Assembly: GCF_000745855.1 (NCBI RefSeq)
Contig: NZ_JQKD01000040.1
Coordinates: forward strand, 1 to 56,092
DNA: 56,092 nucleotides
DNA from: Xenophilus azovorans DSM 13620
Lineage (GTDB): Bacteria > Pseudomonadota > Gammaproteobacteria > Burkholderiales > Burkholderiaceae_C
Direction: 5' to 3'
Shown: positions 19,363-28,200 of the stretch, one piece after another
Layout of the letters: each line of letters opens with the position of its first letter
Position numbering within the stretch: the first letter of the stretch is position 1
Program-made: the position numbers and the translations under genes
Notes under the pieces: model-generated
The model's input: the letters and a program-made list of their open reading frames with translations, nothing else
Databases searched by the model: none
Told to the model about the DNA's origin: nothing

Positions 19363-19857
19363 TCATTGCGCGGTCTCCAGTTCGAGCCGCTTCGGATCGA
19401 GGTAGTTGCCGATGATGCCGAGGATGGAGAACAGCGCACCCACCGGCAGCGCAAGGTATGCCCAGACCATGGAGAGGCTTTCCAGCCCGGCCATGCTCTG
19501 CACCCGGCCGCGCATCGCGTAGTCGAAGCCCCACCACAGGATCACCAGGATGAGCGCCAGCGCGGCCGCGGCGACCACCGCGTCCAGCACCCGGCGGATC
19601 TTCGGACGGCTCCAGCGGTACAGCACGTCCACGCTGACCATGGCACCCTGCCGGAAGGCCATCGGGATGCCGAGGAACACCATCCAGATCAGGCTGACGC
19701 GGATCAGGATCTCGCTCCACTCGGCGGGCTGCTCGAGCACGAAGCGCGTGACGATCTGGAACAGGCCCAGCGATGCGGCGATCACCAGCATCAGACAGGC
19801 CAGCGCCATCGACAGCGCCGTCGTGAGGCGCTCGAAGGCCAGGAATTTGTCTTTCAT
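19363..19857 (-). CDS. dctQ: TRAP transporter small permease subunit DctQ
   Basis: A 164-residue membrane protein with four helices, normal for DctQ. FVLEQPAEWSEILIRVSLIWMVFLG matches the family motif (F.........W.EE..R...W..F.G), followed by AMVSVDVLY. ATG at 19857 starts MKDKFLAFERLTTALSM; the frame above it runs through a hairpin and is untranslated. Forms the membrane complex with DctM. Confidence 0.92.
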   Translation of the reverse strand: MKDKFLAFERLTTALSMALACLMLVIAASLGLFQIVTRFVLEQPAEWSEILIRVSLIWMVFLGIPMAFRQGAMVSVDVLYRWSRPKIRRVLDAVVAAAALALILVILWWGFDYAMRGRVQSMAGLESLSMVWAYLALPVGALFSILGIIGNYLDPKRLELETAQ

Positions 19858-19884
19858 GTCGGTACGGTGGTCCTCAAACGAAAA

Positions 19885-19902
19885 GGCCCGCCAGTGCGGG
19901 CC
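19885..19902 (-). terminator. Hairpin plus T-run between dctP and dctQ, likely partial terminator
   Basis: On the minus strand a perfect 7-bp GC stem with loop ACTG (19902-19885) is followed at once by TTTTCGTTTG. It lies in the 92-bp gap after dctP and before dctQ. That form is an intrinsic terminator or attenuator, expected to make the binding protein more abundant than the permease. Confidence 0.65.
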
Positions 19903-19949
19903 GATGGGGCAGGGCGGGCGCGGGCGGCCTTCGCCCGTGCCCTGTCTGC

Positions 19950-20921
19950 TCACTTGTAGTTGCGGATGCGGTCCAGGTTGGCCTTGCCGAATTCCTTCTC
20001 GAACTGGGCGTTGACGGGGGCCAGCGCGGCCACGAACTTGGACTTGTCGACGTCGTCGATCACCGTCATGCCCTTGGCACGCAGATCGGCGACGCCCTTG
20101 GCGTCGTCTTCGTCCACGCGCGCGCGGTTGGCCTTCGTGCCTTCCTTGGCGGCTTCGATGAAGGCCTGCTGGTCGGCCGGCGAGAGCTTGTCGAAGACCG
20201 CCTTGTTCATCACGAAGACGCAGGGCGAGTAGACGTGGCCGGTGAGCGTGAGGTGCTTCTGCACCTGGTCGAACTTGGCCGAGATGATGACGGGCAGCGG
20301 ATTCTCCTGGCCGTCGACGGTGCCCTGCTGCAGCGCCGTGAACACCTCCGGGAAGGCCATCGGCGTGGTGATGATGCCGAAGCCCTTGTAGGCGGCGATG
20401 TGCACCGGGTTTTCCATCGTGCGCATCTTCAGGCCCTTGAGGTCCTCCGGCGTCTTCACGTCACGCTTGCTGTTGGTCATGTGGCGGAAGCCGTTTTCTG
20501 CCCAGGCCAGGGCCTTGAAGCCCTTGGCATCGAATTTCTTGAGCAGGTCCTGGCCGATCGGGCCGTCGAGCACCGCCCGGGCGTGCGCCTTGTCGCGGAA
20601 CAGGAAGGGCACATCGAGGATCTTGGTTTCCGGCACGAAATTGGGCACCGGTCCGGTCGAGGAGAAGGCCAGTTCCTGCGTGCCCAGTTGCACCGCCTCG
20701 ATGGATTCGCGTTCGCCACCGAGCGCGCCGTTGTAGAAGGTCTGGACCTTGTAGCGGCCGTTGGTGCGCTTCTCGATCTCCTTGGCGAAGGTATCGATCG
20801 CGACACCCTGATGCGAGTTCTGCGCGGTCGAGATGCTGATCTTCATGGTGGTCTGCGCCAGCGCGGCGCAGGCCATGCCGAAGCCGAGAACCAGGCCGAC
20901 GGCCAGACGGTTCAACTTCAT
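19950..20921 (-). CDS. dctP: TRAP transporter substrate-binding protein DctP
   Basis: A 323-residue periplasmic solute-binding protein. Signal peptide at residues 1-23 (MKLNRLAVGLVLGFGMACAALAQ). Mature part shows DctP features: SHQGVAIDTFAKEIEKRTNGRYKVQTF, GPVPNFVPETKILDVPFLFRD, LKGLKMRTMENP with the conserved arginine that holds the substrate carboxylate, and TALQQGTVDGQENPLPVI. The ATG at 20921 has a strong AAGGAGA. Next to a D-erythronate dehydrogenase-like gene, so the ligand is probably a four-carbon sugar acid. Confidence 0.94.
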   Translation of the reverse strand: MKLNRLAVGLVLGFGMACAALAQTTMKISISTAQNSHQGVAIDTFAKEIEKRTNGRYKVQTFYNGALGGERESIEAVQLGTQELAFSSTGPVPNFVPETKILDVPFLFRDKAHARAVLDGPIGQDLLKKFDAKGFKALAWAENGFRHMTNSKRDVKTPEDLKGLKMRTMENPVHIAAYKGFGIITTPMAFPEVFTALQQGTVDGQENPLPVIISAKFDQVQKHLTLTGHVYSPCVFVMNKAVFDKLSPADQQAFIEAAKEGTKANRARVDEDDAKGVADLRAKGMTVIDDVDKSKFVAALAPVNAQFEKEFGKANLDRIRNYK

Positions 20922-20979
20922 GAGGGGGTCTCCTTGGATGATCACGCGGCGCCGGAACGGGCCGCAGGCAAGGGCATGA

Positions 20980-21996
20980 CTATGCACGCACGGGCAGTTG
21001 CACTGCGTCGGGATTTTCACGGACGTAGGCGCGGATCGCTTCGTCGAAGCTGGCGTCCGCCTGCAGGCCCAGCGCCGCGGCGCGGCGCGCGTCGAAGCGC
21101 CCGGGCCAGGTCTGCACGATGCGCATGATGGCCGGATCGGGCGTGCGGTCGAGCAGGGCGAGCGTCGCCGGGCCGGCGACGCGGCCGAGCGCGGCCGCCA
21201 TCTCGCCGACCGTGGTCGCCAGCGAGGGCAGGTTCAGGGCGGTGCGCGGCCCCCATTCGGCCTCGGAGGCCTCGGCGGCGCGCACGATGCCCTCGACGGT
21301 GCGCGCGGGCGAGGCCAGCGCCACCGGCGTGTCGTCGGGCACCGGGCAGGGCGCGCGCAGGCCGGCCAGCGGCTCGCGGATCATGCCGCTGAAGAAGCCC
21401 GAGGCCGCTCCGTTGGGCCGGCCGGGGCGCACGCTCACCGTCATCAGCCGCACGCTGCGGCCGCGCACGAAGCCCTTGCGGGTGTAGTCGGCCACCAGTT
21501 GCTCGCCGATGAACTTCTGGATGCCGTAGCTGGTCTGCGGCGTGGGCAGCGTGTCGTCCTCGATGACCGGCGGCAGCGGCTGCCCGGGCGCGGCGCCGAA
21601 GACCGCCAGCGAGCTGGAGAACACCAGCACCGGCCGCGTGCCGGCCGCGCGCAGCCGCTCCAGCAGCGCATGGGTGGCGGCGAAGTTGCTGCGCATGCCC
21701 AGGTCGAAGTCGGCCTCGCATTCGCCGCTGACCGCCGCGGCCAGGTGGAAGACCGCATCGGCCTCGGCCCAGAAGGCGGCGCCGGCGTCGGCCAGCTGCT
21801 GGTTCAGGTCGCCGGTGGCCTGGGCGATGCGCGGGTCGGCTGCCAGGTCGGCCGGCGCGGGCGCGCGGTCGGCGAGGGTGATGCGCTCGATGGCGCGCGC
21901 CGGCTGGCCGTCCAGGGCCAGGCGCCCCTGCTGGAGCAGCGTGCGCGCCAGGCGGGCGCCGAGGAAGCCGGCGCCGCCGGTGATGACGATGTGCAT
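20980..21996 (-). CDS. denD: D-erythronate dehydrogenase-like NAD-dependent SDR (DenD)
   Basis: A 338-residue extended short-chain dehydrogenase with the NAD motif TGGAGFLGARL and the catalytic pair in TSYGIQKFIGEQL. The diagnostic run RLMTVSVRPGRPNGAASGFFSGMIREPL and VFHLAAAVSGECEADFDLGM are those of D-erythronate dehydrogenases, which oxidise the C4 sugar acid before phosphorylation. No kinase (DenK/OtnK) or isomerase is nearby, so the rest of the pathway would lie elsewhere. ATG at 21996 follows AAGGAGA. First gene of the operon with the TRAP transporter. Confidence 0.85.
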   Translation of the reverse strand: MHIVITGGAGFLGARLARTLLQQGRLALDGQPARAIERITLADRAPAPADLAADPRIAQATGDLNQQLADAGAAFWAEADAVFHLAAAVSGECEADFDLGMRSNFAATHALLERLRAAGTRPVLVFSSSLAVFGAAPGQPLPPVIEDDTLPTPQTSYGIQKFIGEQLVADYTRKGFVRGRSVRLMTVSVRPGRPNGAASGFFSGMIREPLAGLRAPCPVPDDTPVALASPARTVEGIVRAAEASEAEWGPRTALNLPSLATTVGEMAAALGRVAGPATLALLDRTPDPAIMRIVQTWPGRFDARRAAALGLQADASFDEAIRAYVRENPDAVQLPVRA

Positions 21997-22046
21997 GGTC
22001 TCGGGTCTCCTTGGTCCCCGGAGCATAGCGGCGCCCCGCAAACGAC

Positions 22047-22068
22047 GAAGGCGCCCGGAGGCGCCTTC
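22047..22068 (-). terminator. Hairpin downstream of the ETF-QO gene
   Basis: GAAGGCGCC (22047-22055) and GGCGCCTTC (22060-22068) form a perfect 9-bp stem with a 4-base loop, starting about 20 bp after the ETF-QO stop on the minus strand. What follows (GTCGTTTG) is only weakly T-rich, so termination strength is uncertain. Confidence 0.5.
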
Positions 22069-22089
22069 CCGCGGCCGCGGCAGCCGCCG

Positions 22090-23787
22090 CTACATGCCCA
22101 CGTAGTTGGGGCCGCCGCCGCCCTCGGGCGTGACCCACACGATGTTCTGCGTCGGGTCCTTGATGTCGCAGGTCTTGCAGTGCACGCAGTTCTGCGCGTT
22201 GATCTGCAGGCGCTGCGCGCCGGCGTTGGCCTCGTCGGGCACGAACTCGTACACCCCGGCCGGGCAGTAGCGGCCCTCCGGCCCCGCGTACTCGGGCAGG
22301 TTGATGCGGGTGGGCACCGTCGCGTCCTTCAGCGTCAGGTGCGCGGGCTGGTTCTCCTCGTGGTTGGTGTTGCTCACGAAGACCGAGCCCAGCCGGTCGA
22401 AGGTCAGCTTGCCGTCGGGCTTGGGGTAGGCGATCGGCTTGTGCTGGCTCGCCGGCTCCAGCAGGGCGTGGTCGGGCTTGTCGCGGTGCAGCGTCCACGG
22501 GACGTGGCCGCGCAGCACGAACTGCTCGAAGCCGTTCATCAGCGTGCCCACCGTCAGGCCCTTCTTGAACCAGTTCTTGAAGTTGCGGTCCTTGTTCAGC
22601 TCGGTGTACAGCCAGCTCTTCTCGAAGGCTTCGGGGTAGGCCGAGAGCTCGTCGCCGGCGCGGCCGGCCATTACCGCCTCGAAGGCGGCGTCGGCCGCGA
22701 GCATGCCCGTCTTGATGGCGCTGTGGCTGCCCTTGATGCGGCCCACGTTCAGGTAGCCCGCGTCGCAGCCGGCCAGCGCGCCGCCCGGGAACACCGTCTT
22801 GGGCAGCGACAGCAGCCCGCCCGCGGTGATGGCGCGCGCGCCGTACGACAGGCGCTTGGCGGTGACCTCGCCCTGGTCGTTGGTGAGGTACCAGCGGATG
22901 CGCGGGTGCGTCTTCCAGCGCTGGAACTCCTCGAAGGGGCTCATGTACGGGTTGCGGTAGCCCAGCCCGGTGACGAAGCCCATGGCGACCTTGTTGTCCT
23001 CCAGGTGGTAGAGGAAGGCGCCGCCGTAGGTCATCTCGTCCATCGGCCAGCCGGCCGTGTGCATGACGAAGCCGGGGGTGTGGCGGCTAGGGTCGATCTC
23101 CCACAGCTCCTTGACGCCGATGGCGTAGCTCTGCGGGTCGCTGTCGGCGTCGAGCTTGAAGCGGCTGATGAGCTGGCGGCCCAGGTGGCCGCGCGCGCCC
23201 TCGCAGAACAGCGTGTACTTGCCGTGCAGCTCCATGCCGAGCTGGAAGTTCTCGGTGGGCTCGCCGTCCTTGCCGACGCCCATGTTGCCGGTGGCCACGC
23301 CCTTGACCGAGCCGTCCTCGTTGTAGAGCACTTCGGCGGCCGGGAAGCCGGGGAAGATCTCCACGCCCAGTTCCTCGGCCTGCTGCGCCAGCCAGCGCAC
23401 CACGTTGCCCAGGCTCACGATGTAGTTGCCGTGGTTCTGCGCGAAGGGGGGCAGGAACATGTTCGGCACGCGCACGCCGCCGGTCTCGCTGAGGAAGACG
23501 TACGCGTCGTCGGTGACGGGCTGGTTCAGCGGCGCGCCCTTGTCCTTCCAGTCGGAGATCAGCTCGGTCAGCGCGCGCGGGTCCATCACGGCGCCCGAGA
23601 GGATGTGGGCGCCGGGCTCGGAGCCCTTCTCGAGCACGACGACGGAGATCTCCTTGCCGTTCTGCTCCGCGAGCTGCTTCAGGCGGATCGCCGCGGAGAG
23701 GCCGGCGGGGCCGGCGCCTACGATCACGACGTCGTATTCCATGGCCTCGCGCGGGCCGTACTGGGCCAGGATTTCGTCTGGGGTCAT
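22090..23787 (-). CDS. Electron transfer flavoprotein-ubiquinone oxidoreductase
   Basis: Moves electrons from ETF, reduced by acyl-CoA and other dehydrogenases, to ubiquinone; peripheral inner-membrane flavoprotein. The 565-residue protein has the FAD motif VVIVGAGPAGLSAAIRLKQ near residue 20, LEKGSEPGAHILSGAVMDP, AGCDAGYLNVGRIKGSHSAIKTG, and a C-terminal 4Fe-4S ferredoxin-like domain (NCVHCKTCDIKDP). ATG at 23787 is preferred; the reading upstream lacks a typical N-terminus. Single gene flanked by a terminator-like hairpin and a divergent thioesterase. Fits the propionyl-CoA and PHA catabolism elsewhere in the window. Confidence 0.95.
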   Translation of the reverse strand: MTPDEILAQYGPREAMEYDVVIVGAGPAGLSAAIRLKQLAEQNGKEISVVVLEKGSEPGAHILSGAVMDPRALTELISDWKDKGAPLNQPVTDDAYVFLSETGGVRVPNMFLPPFAQNHGNYIVSLGNVVRWLAQQAEELGVEIFPGFPAAEVLYNEDGSVKGVATGNMGVGKDGEPTENFQLGMELHGKYTLFCEGARGHLGRQLISRFKLDADSDPQSYAIGVKELWEIDPSRHTPGFVMHTAGWPMDEMTYGGAFLYHLEDNKVAMGFVTGLGYRNPYMSPFEEFQRWKTHPRIRWYLTNDQGEVTAKRLSYGARAITAGGLLSLPKTVFPGGALAGCDAGYLNVGRIKGSHSAIKTGMLAADAAFEAVMAGRAGDELSAYPEAFEKSWLYTELNKDRNFKNWFKKGLTVGTLMNGFEQFVLRGHVPWTLHRDKPDHALLEPASQHKPIAYPKPDGKLTFDRLGSVFVSNTNHEENQPAHLTLKDATVPTRINLPEYAGPEGRYCPAGVYEFVPDEANAGAQRLQINAQNCVHCKTCDIKDPTQNIVWVTPEGGGGPNYVGM

Positions 23788-23878
23788 CGGGGTCTCTGCG
23801 TTTGGAGTGAAGGGGCGTAACAATCCATTCTATTCAGCCGCCCCCGGCAGGCCATTCCCCTGAACGACACCGACGCCC

Positions 23879-24307
23879 ATGAAGATCGAGATCCCCGAAC
23901 GCAAGAAACTGGTCTACGAAACGGTCATCCCCATCCGCTGGGGCGACATGGATGCCATGGGCCACCTGAACAACACCACCTACTTCCGCTACCTGGAGAC
24001 GGCCCGCATCGACTGGATGCGTTCCATCGGCTTCCAGCCCGACCCGGAAGGCGAGGGCATGGTGATCGTCAACGCCTTCTGCAACTTCTACCGCCAGCTC
24101 GAATACCCGGGCGACGTGCTGCTGAAGATGTACGTGAGCGACCCGGGCCGCACTACCTTCGAGAGCTGGGGCACGATGGAGCGCACCGACATGCCCGGCG
24201 TCATCCATGCGGCCGGCGGCGCGACCACCATCTGGGTCGACTTCCCGAAGCAGAAGGCCAGCGAGCTGCCCGGCTGGCTGCGCGAGCTGGTGACGGTGCC
24301 GGACTGA
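23879..24307 (+). CDS. Acyl-CoA thioesterase, 4-hydroxybenzoyl-CoA thioesterase-like hotdog
   Basis: A 142-residue hotdog protein with the 4HBT active-site segment RWGDMDAMGHLNNTTYFRYLETARIDW, in which the aspartate after GDM is the usual catalytic acid. It hydrolyses acyl- or aryl-CoA esters. Starts about 90 bp from the divergent ETF-QO gene, and may serve the same fatty or aromatic acid degradation, which is only contextual. Substrate length not predictable. Confidence 0.85.
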   Translation: MKIEIPERKKLVYETVIPIRWGDMDAMGHLNNTTYFRYLETARIDWMRSIGFQPDPEGEGMVIVNAFCNFYRQLEYPGDVLLKMYVSDPGRTTFESWGTMERTDMPGVIHAAGGATTIWVDFPKQKASELPGWLRELVTVPD

Positions 24308-24339
24308 CGGGACGAACCGACGCCCTTCGGGAAGCGCGC

Positions 24340-25257
24340 TCAGTCGCCTCGCGCGCAGGCTGCGGCCCGGCGGAACCCGGCCTCTTCGCGCAGGTCGTGA
24401 TGCTCCGGCGGCTTTCCTCGTTCCTGTTGCACGACGGCTCGATGCCCGGCCTGCTGCAAGGCCCGCGCAAACCCGGTCTGGAGCGCGAAGGGGGTGATCG
24501 TGTCGCGTGGATCGCCGAGCACGTGCACCGTCCGCCGCGCGTCGCGCACCACGCCGTCGAGATGCGCCAGCGGGTCGTACATGGCGCGCGCCAGGGCCTG
24601 CCCCCGCTGCACCGACGGCGCCGGCCCGCCCCGGGTGCGGTTGATGCGCCAGCGCTCCAGGTAGTCGAAGGCGGCCGAGGTCAGCACGGCGCACCGGACA
24701 TCGCTGCGGCCCATCGTGAGCATGGCGGCAGCGGCCGTGGCGCCGCCGCTGTGCCCCCAGAGCACCAGGCGGTCGATGCCATGGCGCTGCCGGAGCAGAT
24801 CCAGTGCGGCGTACAGCGGTACGAATTCCTCCGCCAGGCGCCGCCGCAGCCGGTGGTCGCCCGATGAGCCGTAGGTGCCGGGGCGCGCCAGCATCACCAC
24901 CGGCACGCCGGCCTGGCGCGACAGGCGCTCCATGCGGGCCGTCTGCGCCCGGGCGGTGTTGCCCGGGATCCGATCGGGCGGCAGCCGGAGCAGCCGGTCG
25001 CGGTCGCCCGTGAGGTAGACGATGACGGTGCGGGCGCCATCCAGACCCGCCGGCGCGAAATAGCGCAGGCAGGCGTTGCCGCCGGCCAGCGGCAGCCAGA
25101 GGTAGCCGTCGCTGTCGGGGCATTCGGCGCGGCTGGCGCCCTGGCTCCAGGGCAGGGGCGCGTCGGCGGCCCGCAGCGCCAGCGCGCTGCCGGGGGCCAG
25201 GCAGGCCAGCAGGGCGGCGCCGGCCAGGCGAAGCAGCGGCCGCAGGATGGGTTTCAT
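24340..25257 (-). CDS. Exported alpha/beta hydrolase coupled to the CapA-Mur ligase fusion
   Basis: A 305-residue protein starting with a clear signal peptide (about 1-28: basic MKPILRPLLR, then AGAALLACLAPGSALA). The mature part has an alpha/beta hydrolase fold: VIVYLTGDRD, PVVMLARPGTYGSSGDH, nucleophile elbow WGHSGGATAA, and a LGDPRDTITPF acid loop. Two cysteines (AECPDSDG, NACLRYF) near the mature N-terminus could form a disulfide. Its ATG overlaps the stop of the giant ligase gene (ATGA), so the two are translationally coupled and probably functionally linked. It could cleave or transfer the ligase product in the periplasm; this is inference. Confidence 0.75.
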   Translation of the reverse strand: MKPILRPLLRLAGAALLACLAPGSALALRAADAPLPWSQGASRAECPDSDGYLWLPLAGGNACLRYFAPAGLDGARTVIVYLTGDRDRLLRLPPDRIPGNTARAQTARMERLSRQAGVPVVMLARPGTYGSSGDHRLRRRLAEEFVPLYAALDLLRQRHGIDRLVLWGHSGGATAAAAMLTMGRSDVRCAVLTSAAFDYLERWRINRTRGGPAPSVQRGQALARAMYDPLAHLDGVVRDARRTVHVLGDPRDTITPFALQTGFARALQQAGHRAVVQQERGKPPEHHDLREEAGFRRAAACARGD

Positions 25258-28200
25258 GGCCGGGGCGACGCCCGGCACAGCGCCTGCAGCCGGGGAAAGA
25301 CTTCGCCGAAATCCGAGTCGCGGCGGGAGCCCTTGATCAGCAGCGCATCGCCGTCCTGCAGATGCGCGTGCAGCCACCGGGCCATCGTGTCGGCGCTCTC
25401 GAAATGCGGCCCCAGGCGGTCGGGCGGCAGTTCGGCGCGCAGATGCGTCATCTCCTCGCCATGGGTCAGCACGCGTTCGATGCCGCTTTCGAGAAGCGGC
25501 CCGGCCAGGCTGCGATGCAGTTCCGGCGCCATGTCGCCCAGGTGCACGATGCGCCCGAGCGCGGCCCACTTGCGGTTGCCGGGCTTGAGTGCCAGCACGC
25601 CGAAGGCGTGGACCATGGAGGCGACCTCGGCGTTCCAGCTGTCGTCGAGCACCTCGGCGCGGCGGCCGTCCCAGGCCAGGCTGTGCCATTGCAGCCGGCC
25701 CAGCGAGGCGGCCATGCCGGCCAGCCGCGCCATGCCGGCCTCCACGTCGCGGCCCATCGCATGCAGCACGGCCGCCACCGCCAGGGCGTTGGCCACCATG
25801 CCTGCACCGGGCATGGGCACGTAGAAGCGGCAGGTCCGGGCGCCGACCTGCACGGTGGCCCAGGAGCCGTAGGCGCTGGCCTGCACGTCCACCAGCCGCA
25901 GCTCGCAGTCGCTGCCGCGGCCGTAGACGATGCTGCGCCGCGCGTGCCGGCGCGCCTGCGCCCGGACCTGCGCCAGGTGCGGCAGGTGATCGCCGAAGAC
26001 CGCAACCGCGGCGCCCTCGAGTCCGTCGAACACGCGCGTCTTCCACTTCACCACGTCTTCGATGGAGCGCACGCGGTGCTGGGTCTGCGAATGGCCGATG
26101 GCGGTGATCAGCGCGATGGTCGGCCGCACCTGCCGCGTGATCGGACCGCGCTTCATCCACAGCGCGCTCTGGGCCACCTCGATCACCGCCGCCTCATGCT
26201 CCGGTGCCAGGCTGGCCAAGGCGGTGGGTGCGCCCACGCGCGAGTTGTAGTTGTCGATGCTGCCGAGCACGTGTTCGGGGCCGCCCAGCGCCTGCACCAG
26301 CATGTTCAGCGTGCTGGACTTGCCCACCGTGCCGGTGACGGCGACGACCTCGCCGCGATAGCGGGCGCGCGCCGCGAAGCCCAGCTCCATCACGGCGCGG
26401 ATCGGATCCTCGACCTGCAGCAGCGGCAGCCGGGGCGACAGCCCGCGCACCCGCCGCGAGACGATGGCGCCGGCGATGCGGTCTTGCAGGCCGGCCAGCA
26501 GATCATGCCGGTCCAGCGGGCGGGCGGGCGGCTTCGTGTGCTGCTCGTGGCGGCTGCGCTGGGCGTCGTCGTTGGCCACGAAGAGCACCGGGCCCTGCCG
26601 CAACGCCACATGCTTCGCGCCCGAGACCACCGAGCGCACGAACCAGCCCGGCGGCGGCTCGACCAGCCAGCGGCCGCCCGTGATGCCCGCCAGCTGGGCG
26701 GCGTCCCAGGTCTGGCCGGGCACGCTGCGCAGCAGGGCCTCGTCGAAGTCCGTGCGGTAGATCGGTGGCGCAGCGGCTTGCGTGGGGCCGGACGGCACAG
26801 GCGCCCGGGCGTCCGGCCGGCCGGGGATCGCCACGTCGACGAAGCAGTCCAGATCCTGCACGTGCGACCGCTCGCGTCCCTGTACCAGCGCCACCTGCAG
26901 TTGCAGGCGGCCGTTGGCGATCTCGCCCAGCGGCGGCGGGCGCAGCGGGCACAGGTCCACATGGATGTGGCCGGGCTGCCAGCGGGTCGTGGGCCAGAGC
27001 CAGTCGCAGGGATCGTGGTCCATGCCCAGGCCCCACGGCTCGCGCGGCGCCGCGGCCAGCGGCACGGCGCGCAGGTCCAGCCGCAGGTCCTGCGGCACCG
27101 GCGCGTCGCAGCACCAATAGCTGCGCACCCAGGGGCTTTGGCGCGTCGTCAAGGGCGTCTTCGGCTCGACGGCCAGGCCCAGCAGCCGCAGCGGCCCCAA
27201 CTGCAGCGGCCGGGCCAGCCGCGCTTCGGGCGGGACTTCCTGCACCCGTGCATCGGCGGGCATGGGCAGCGGCGCGCGGATGGCGCGCAGGTCGCAGCGC
27301 AGGGGCGGCGGCAGCGCCGGCGTGGCGCGTGCGGGCCGCACGGGCGGTGCCAGTTCGAGCGCGGCCGTGCCGTCCTCGCGCAGCGCCAGCGGCGTGCCCA
27401 GGTCTGCGCATCGCTCGGCATAGCGGCGGGCCGCCGCGCTGCGCGCCTCGCCCTGCAGTTCGAGACTCTGGCCCAAGCCGACCTGAACCGGCACGAAGAC
27501 CACGCGCTCGACGCCGTGCGCGCTGACCTCCAGCTCGAAGACGCCGCCCGCGCCGCCGTCGCGGCGCTTGGCGTCGAAGAGCAGGTCGCCCGCGTCGTAC
27601 ACGATGGGCCGGCCCTGGTGCGTGCCGAGGCCCTGCAGCCGGTGTGCCGACGCGCCCAGCACCGCATCGGCGCCCGCTTCGATGAGCGCCCGGCCCAGGG
27701 CCACCTGCGCGGCCGAGGGCCGTTCGCTGTGGTTGCCGCCCCAGTGCACGGCCACCAGCACCAGGTCCGCGCGCTCGCGCGCCTGGGCGATGCGGGGCGC
27801 GAGCGCGGCGGTCCAGGCGCCGGGGTCGGCCGGCGGCAGGTACGCGCAGCCGGGCGAGTCCGGGCCTGCGGCAAAGCGCGGCTGGGTGCTGTCGACGCAG
27901 AACAGTGCCACGGCGAGCGGCCCGGCCGAAGCCAACGCCGGCTGCAGCGCCTCGTCGGCATGGCGCCCGCTGCCGGCCTGCGCGATGCCTGCGCGCGCCA
28001 GCCACTGCAGATGCTCCCGCACGGCCTGCGGGCCATAGTCGCCCGAATGGTTGTTGGCCGTGCCGACCATGCGCACACCCGCCGCGGTGAGCACCTCCAG
28101 CATCGCGGGCCGGGCGCGGAAGTAGTAGGGGCCGCCTTCGCCCTTGGCCACGGCGCGCTCGCCGCCGGTGGCCACCACGCATTCCAGGTTCACGATGCTC

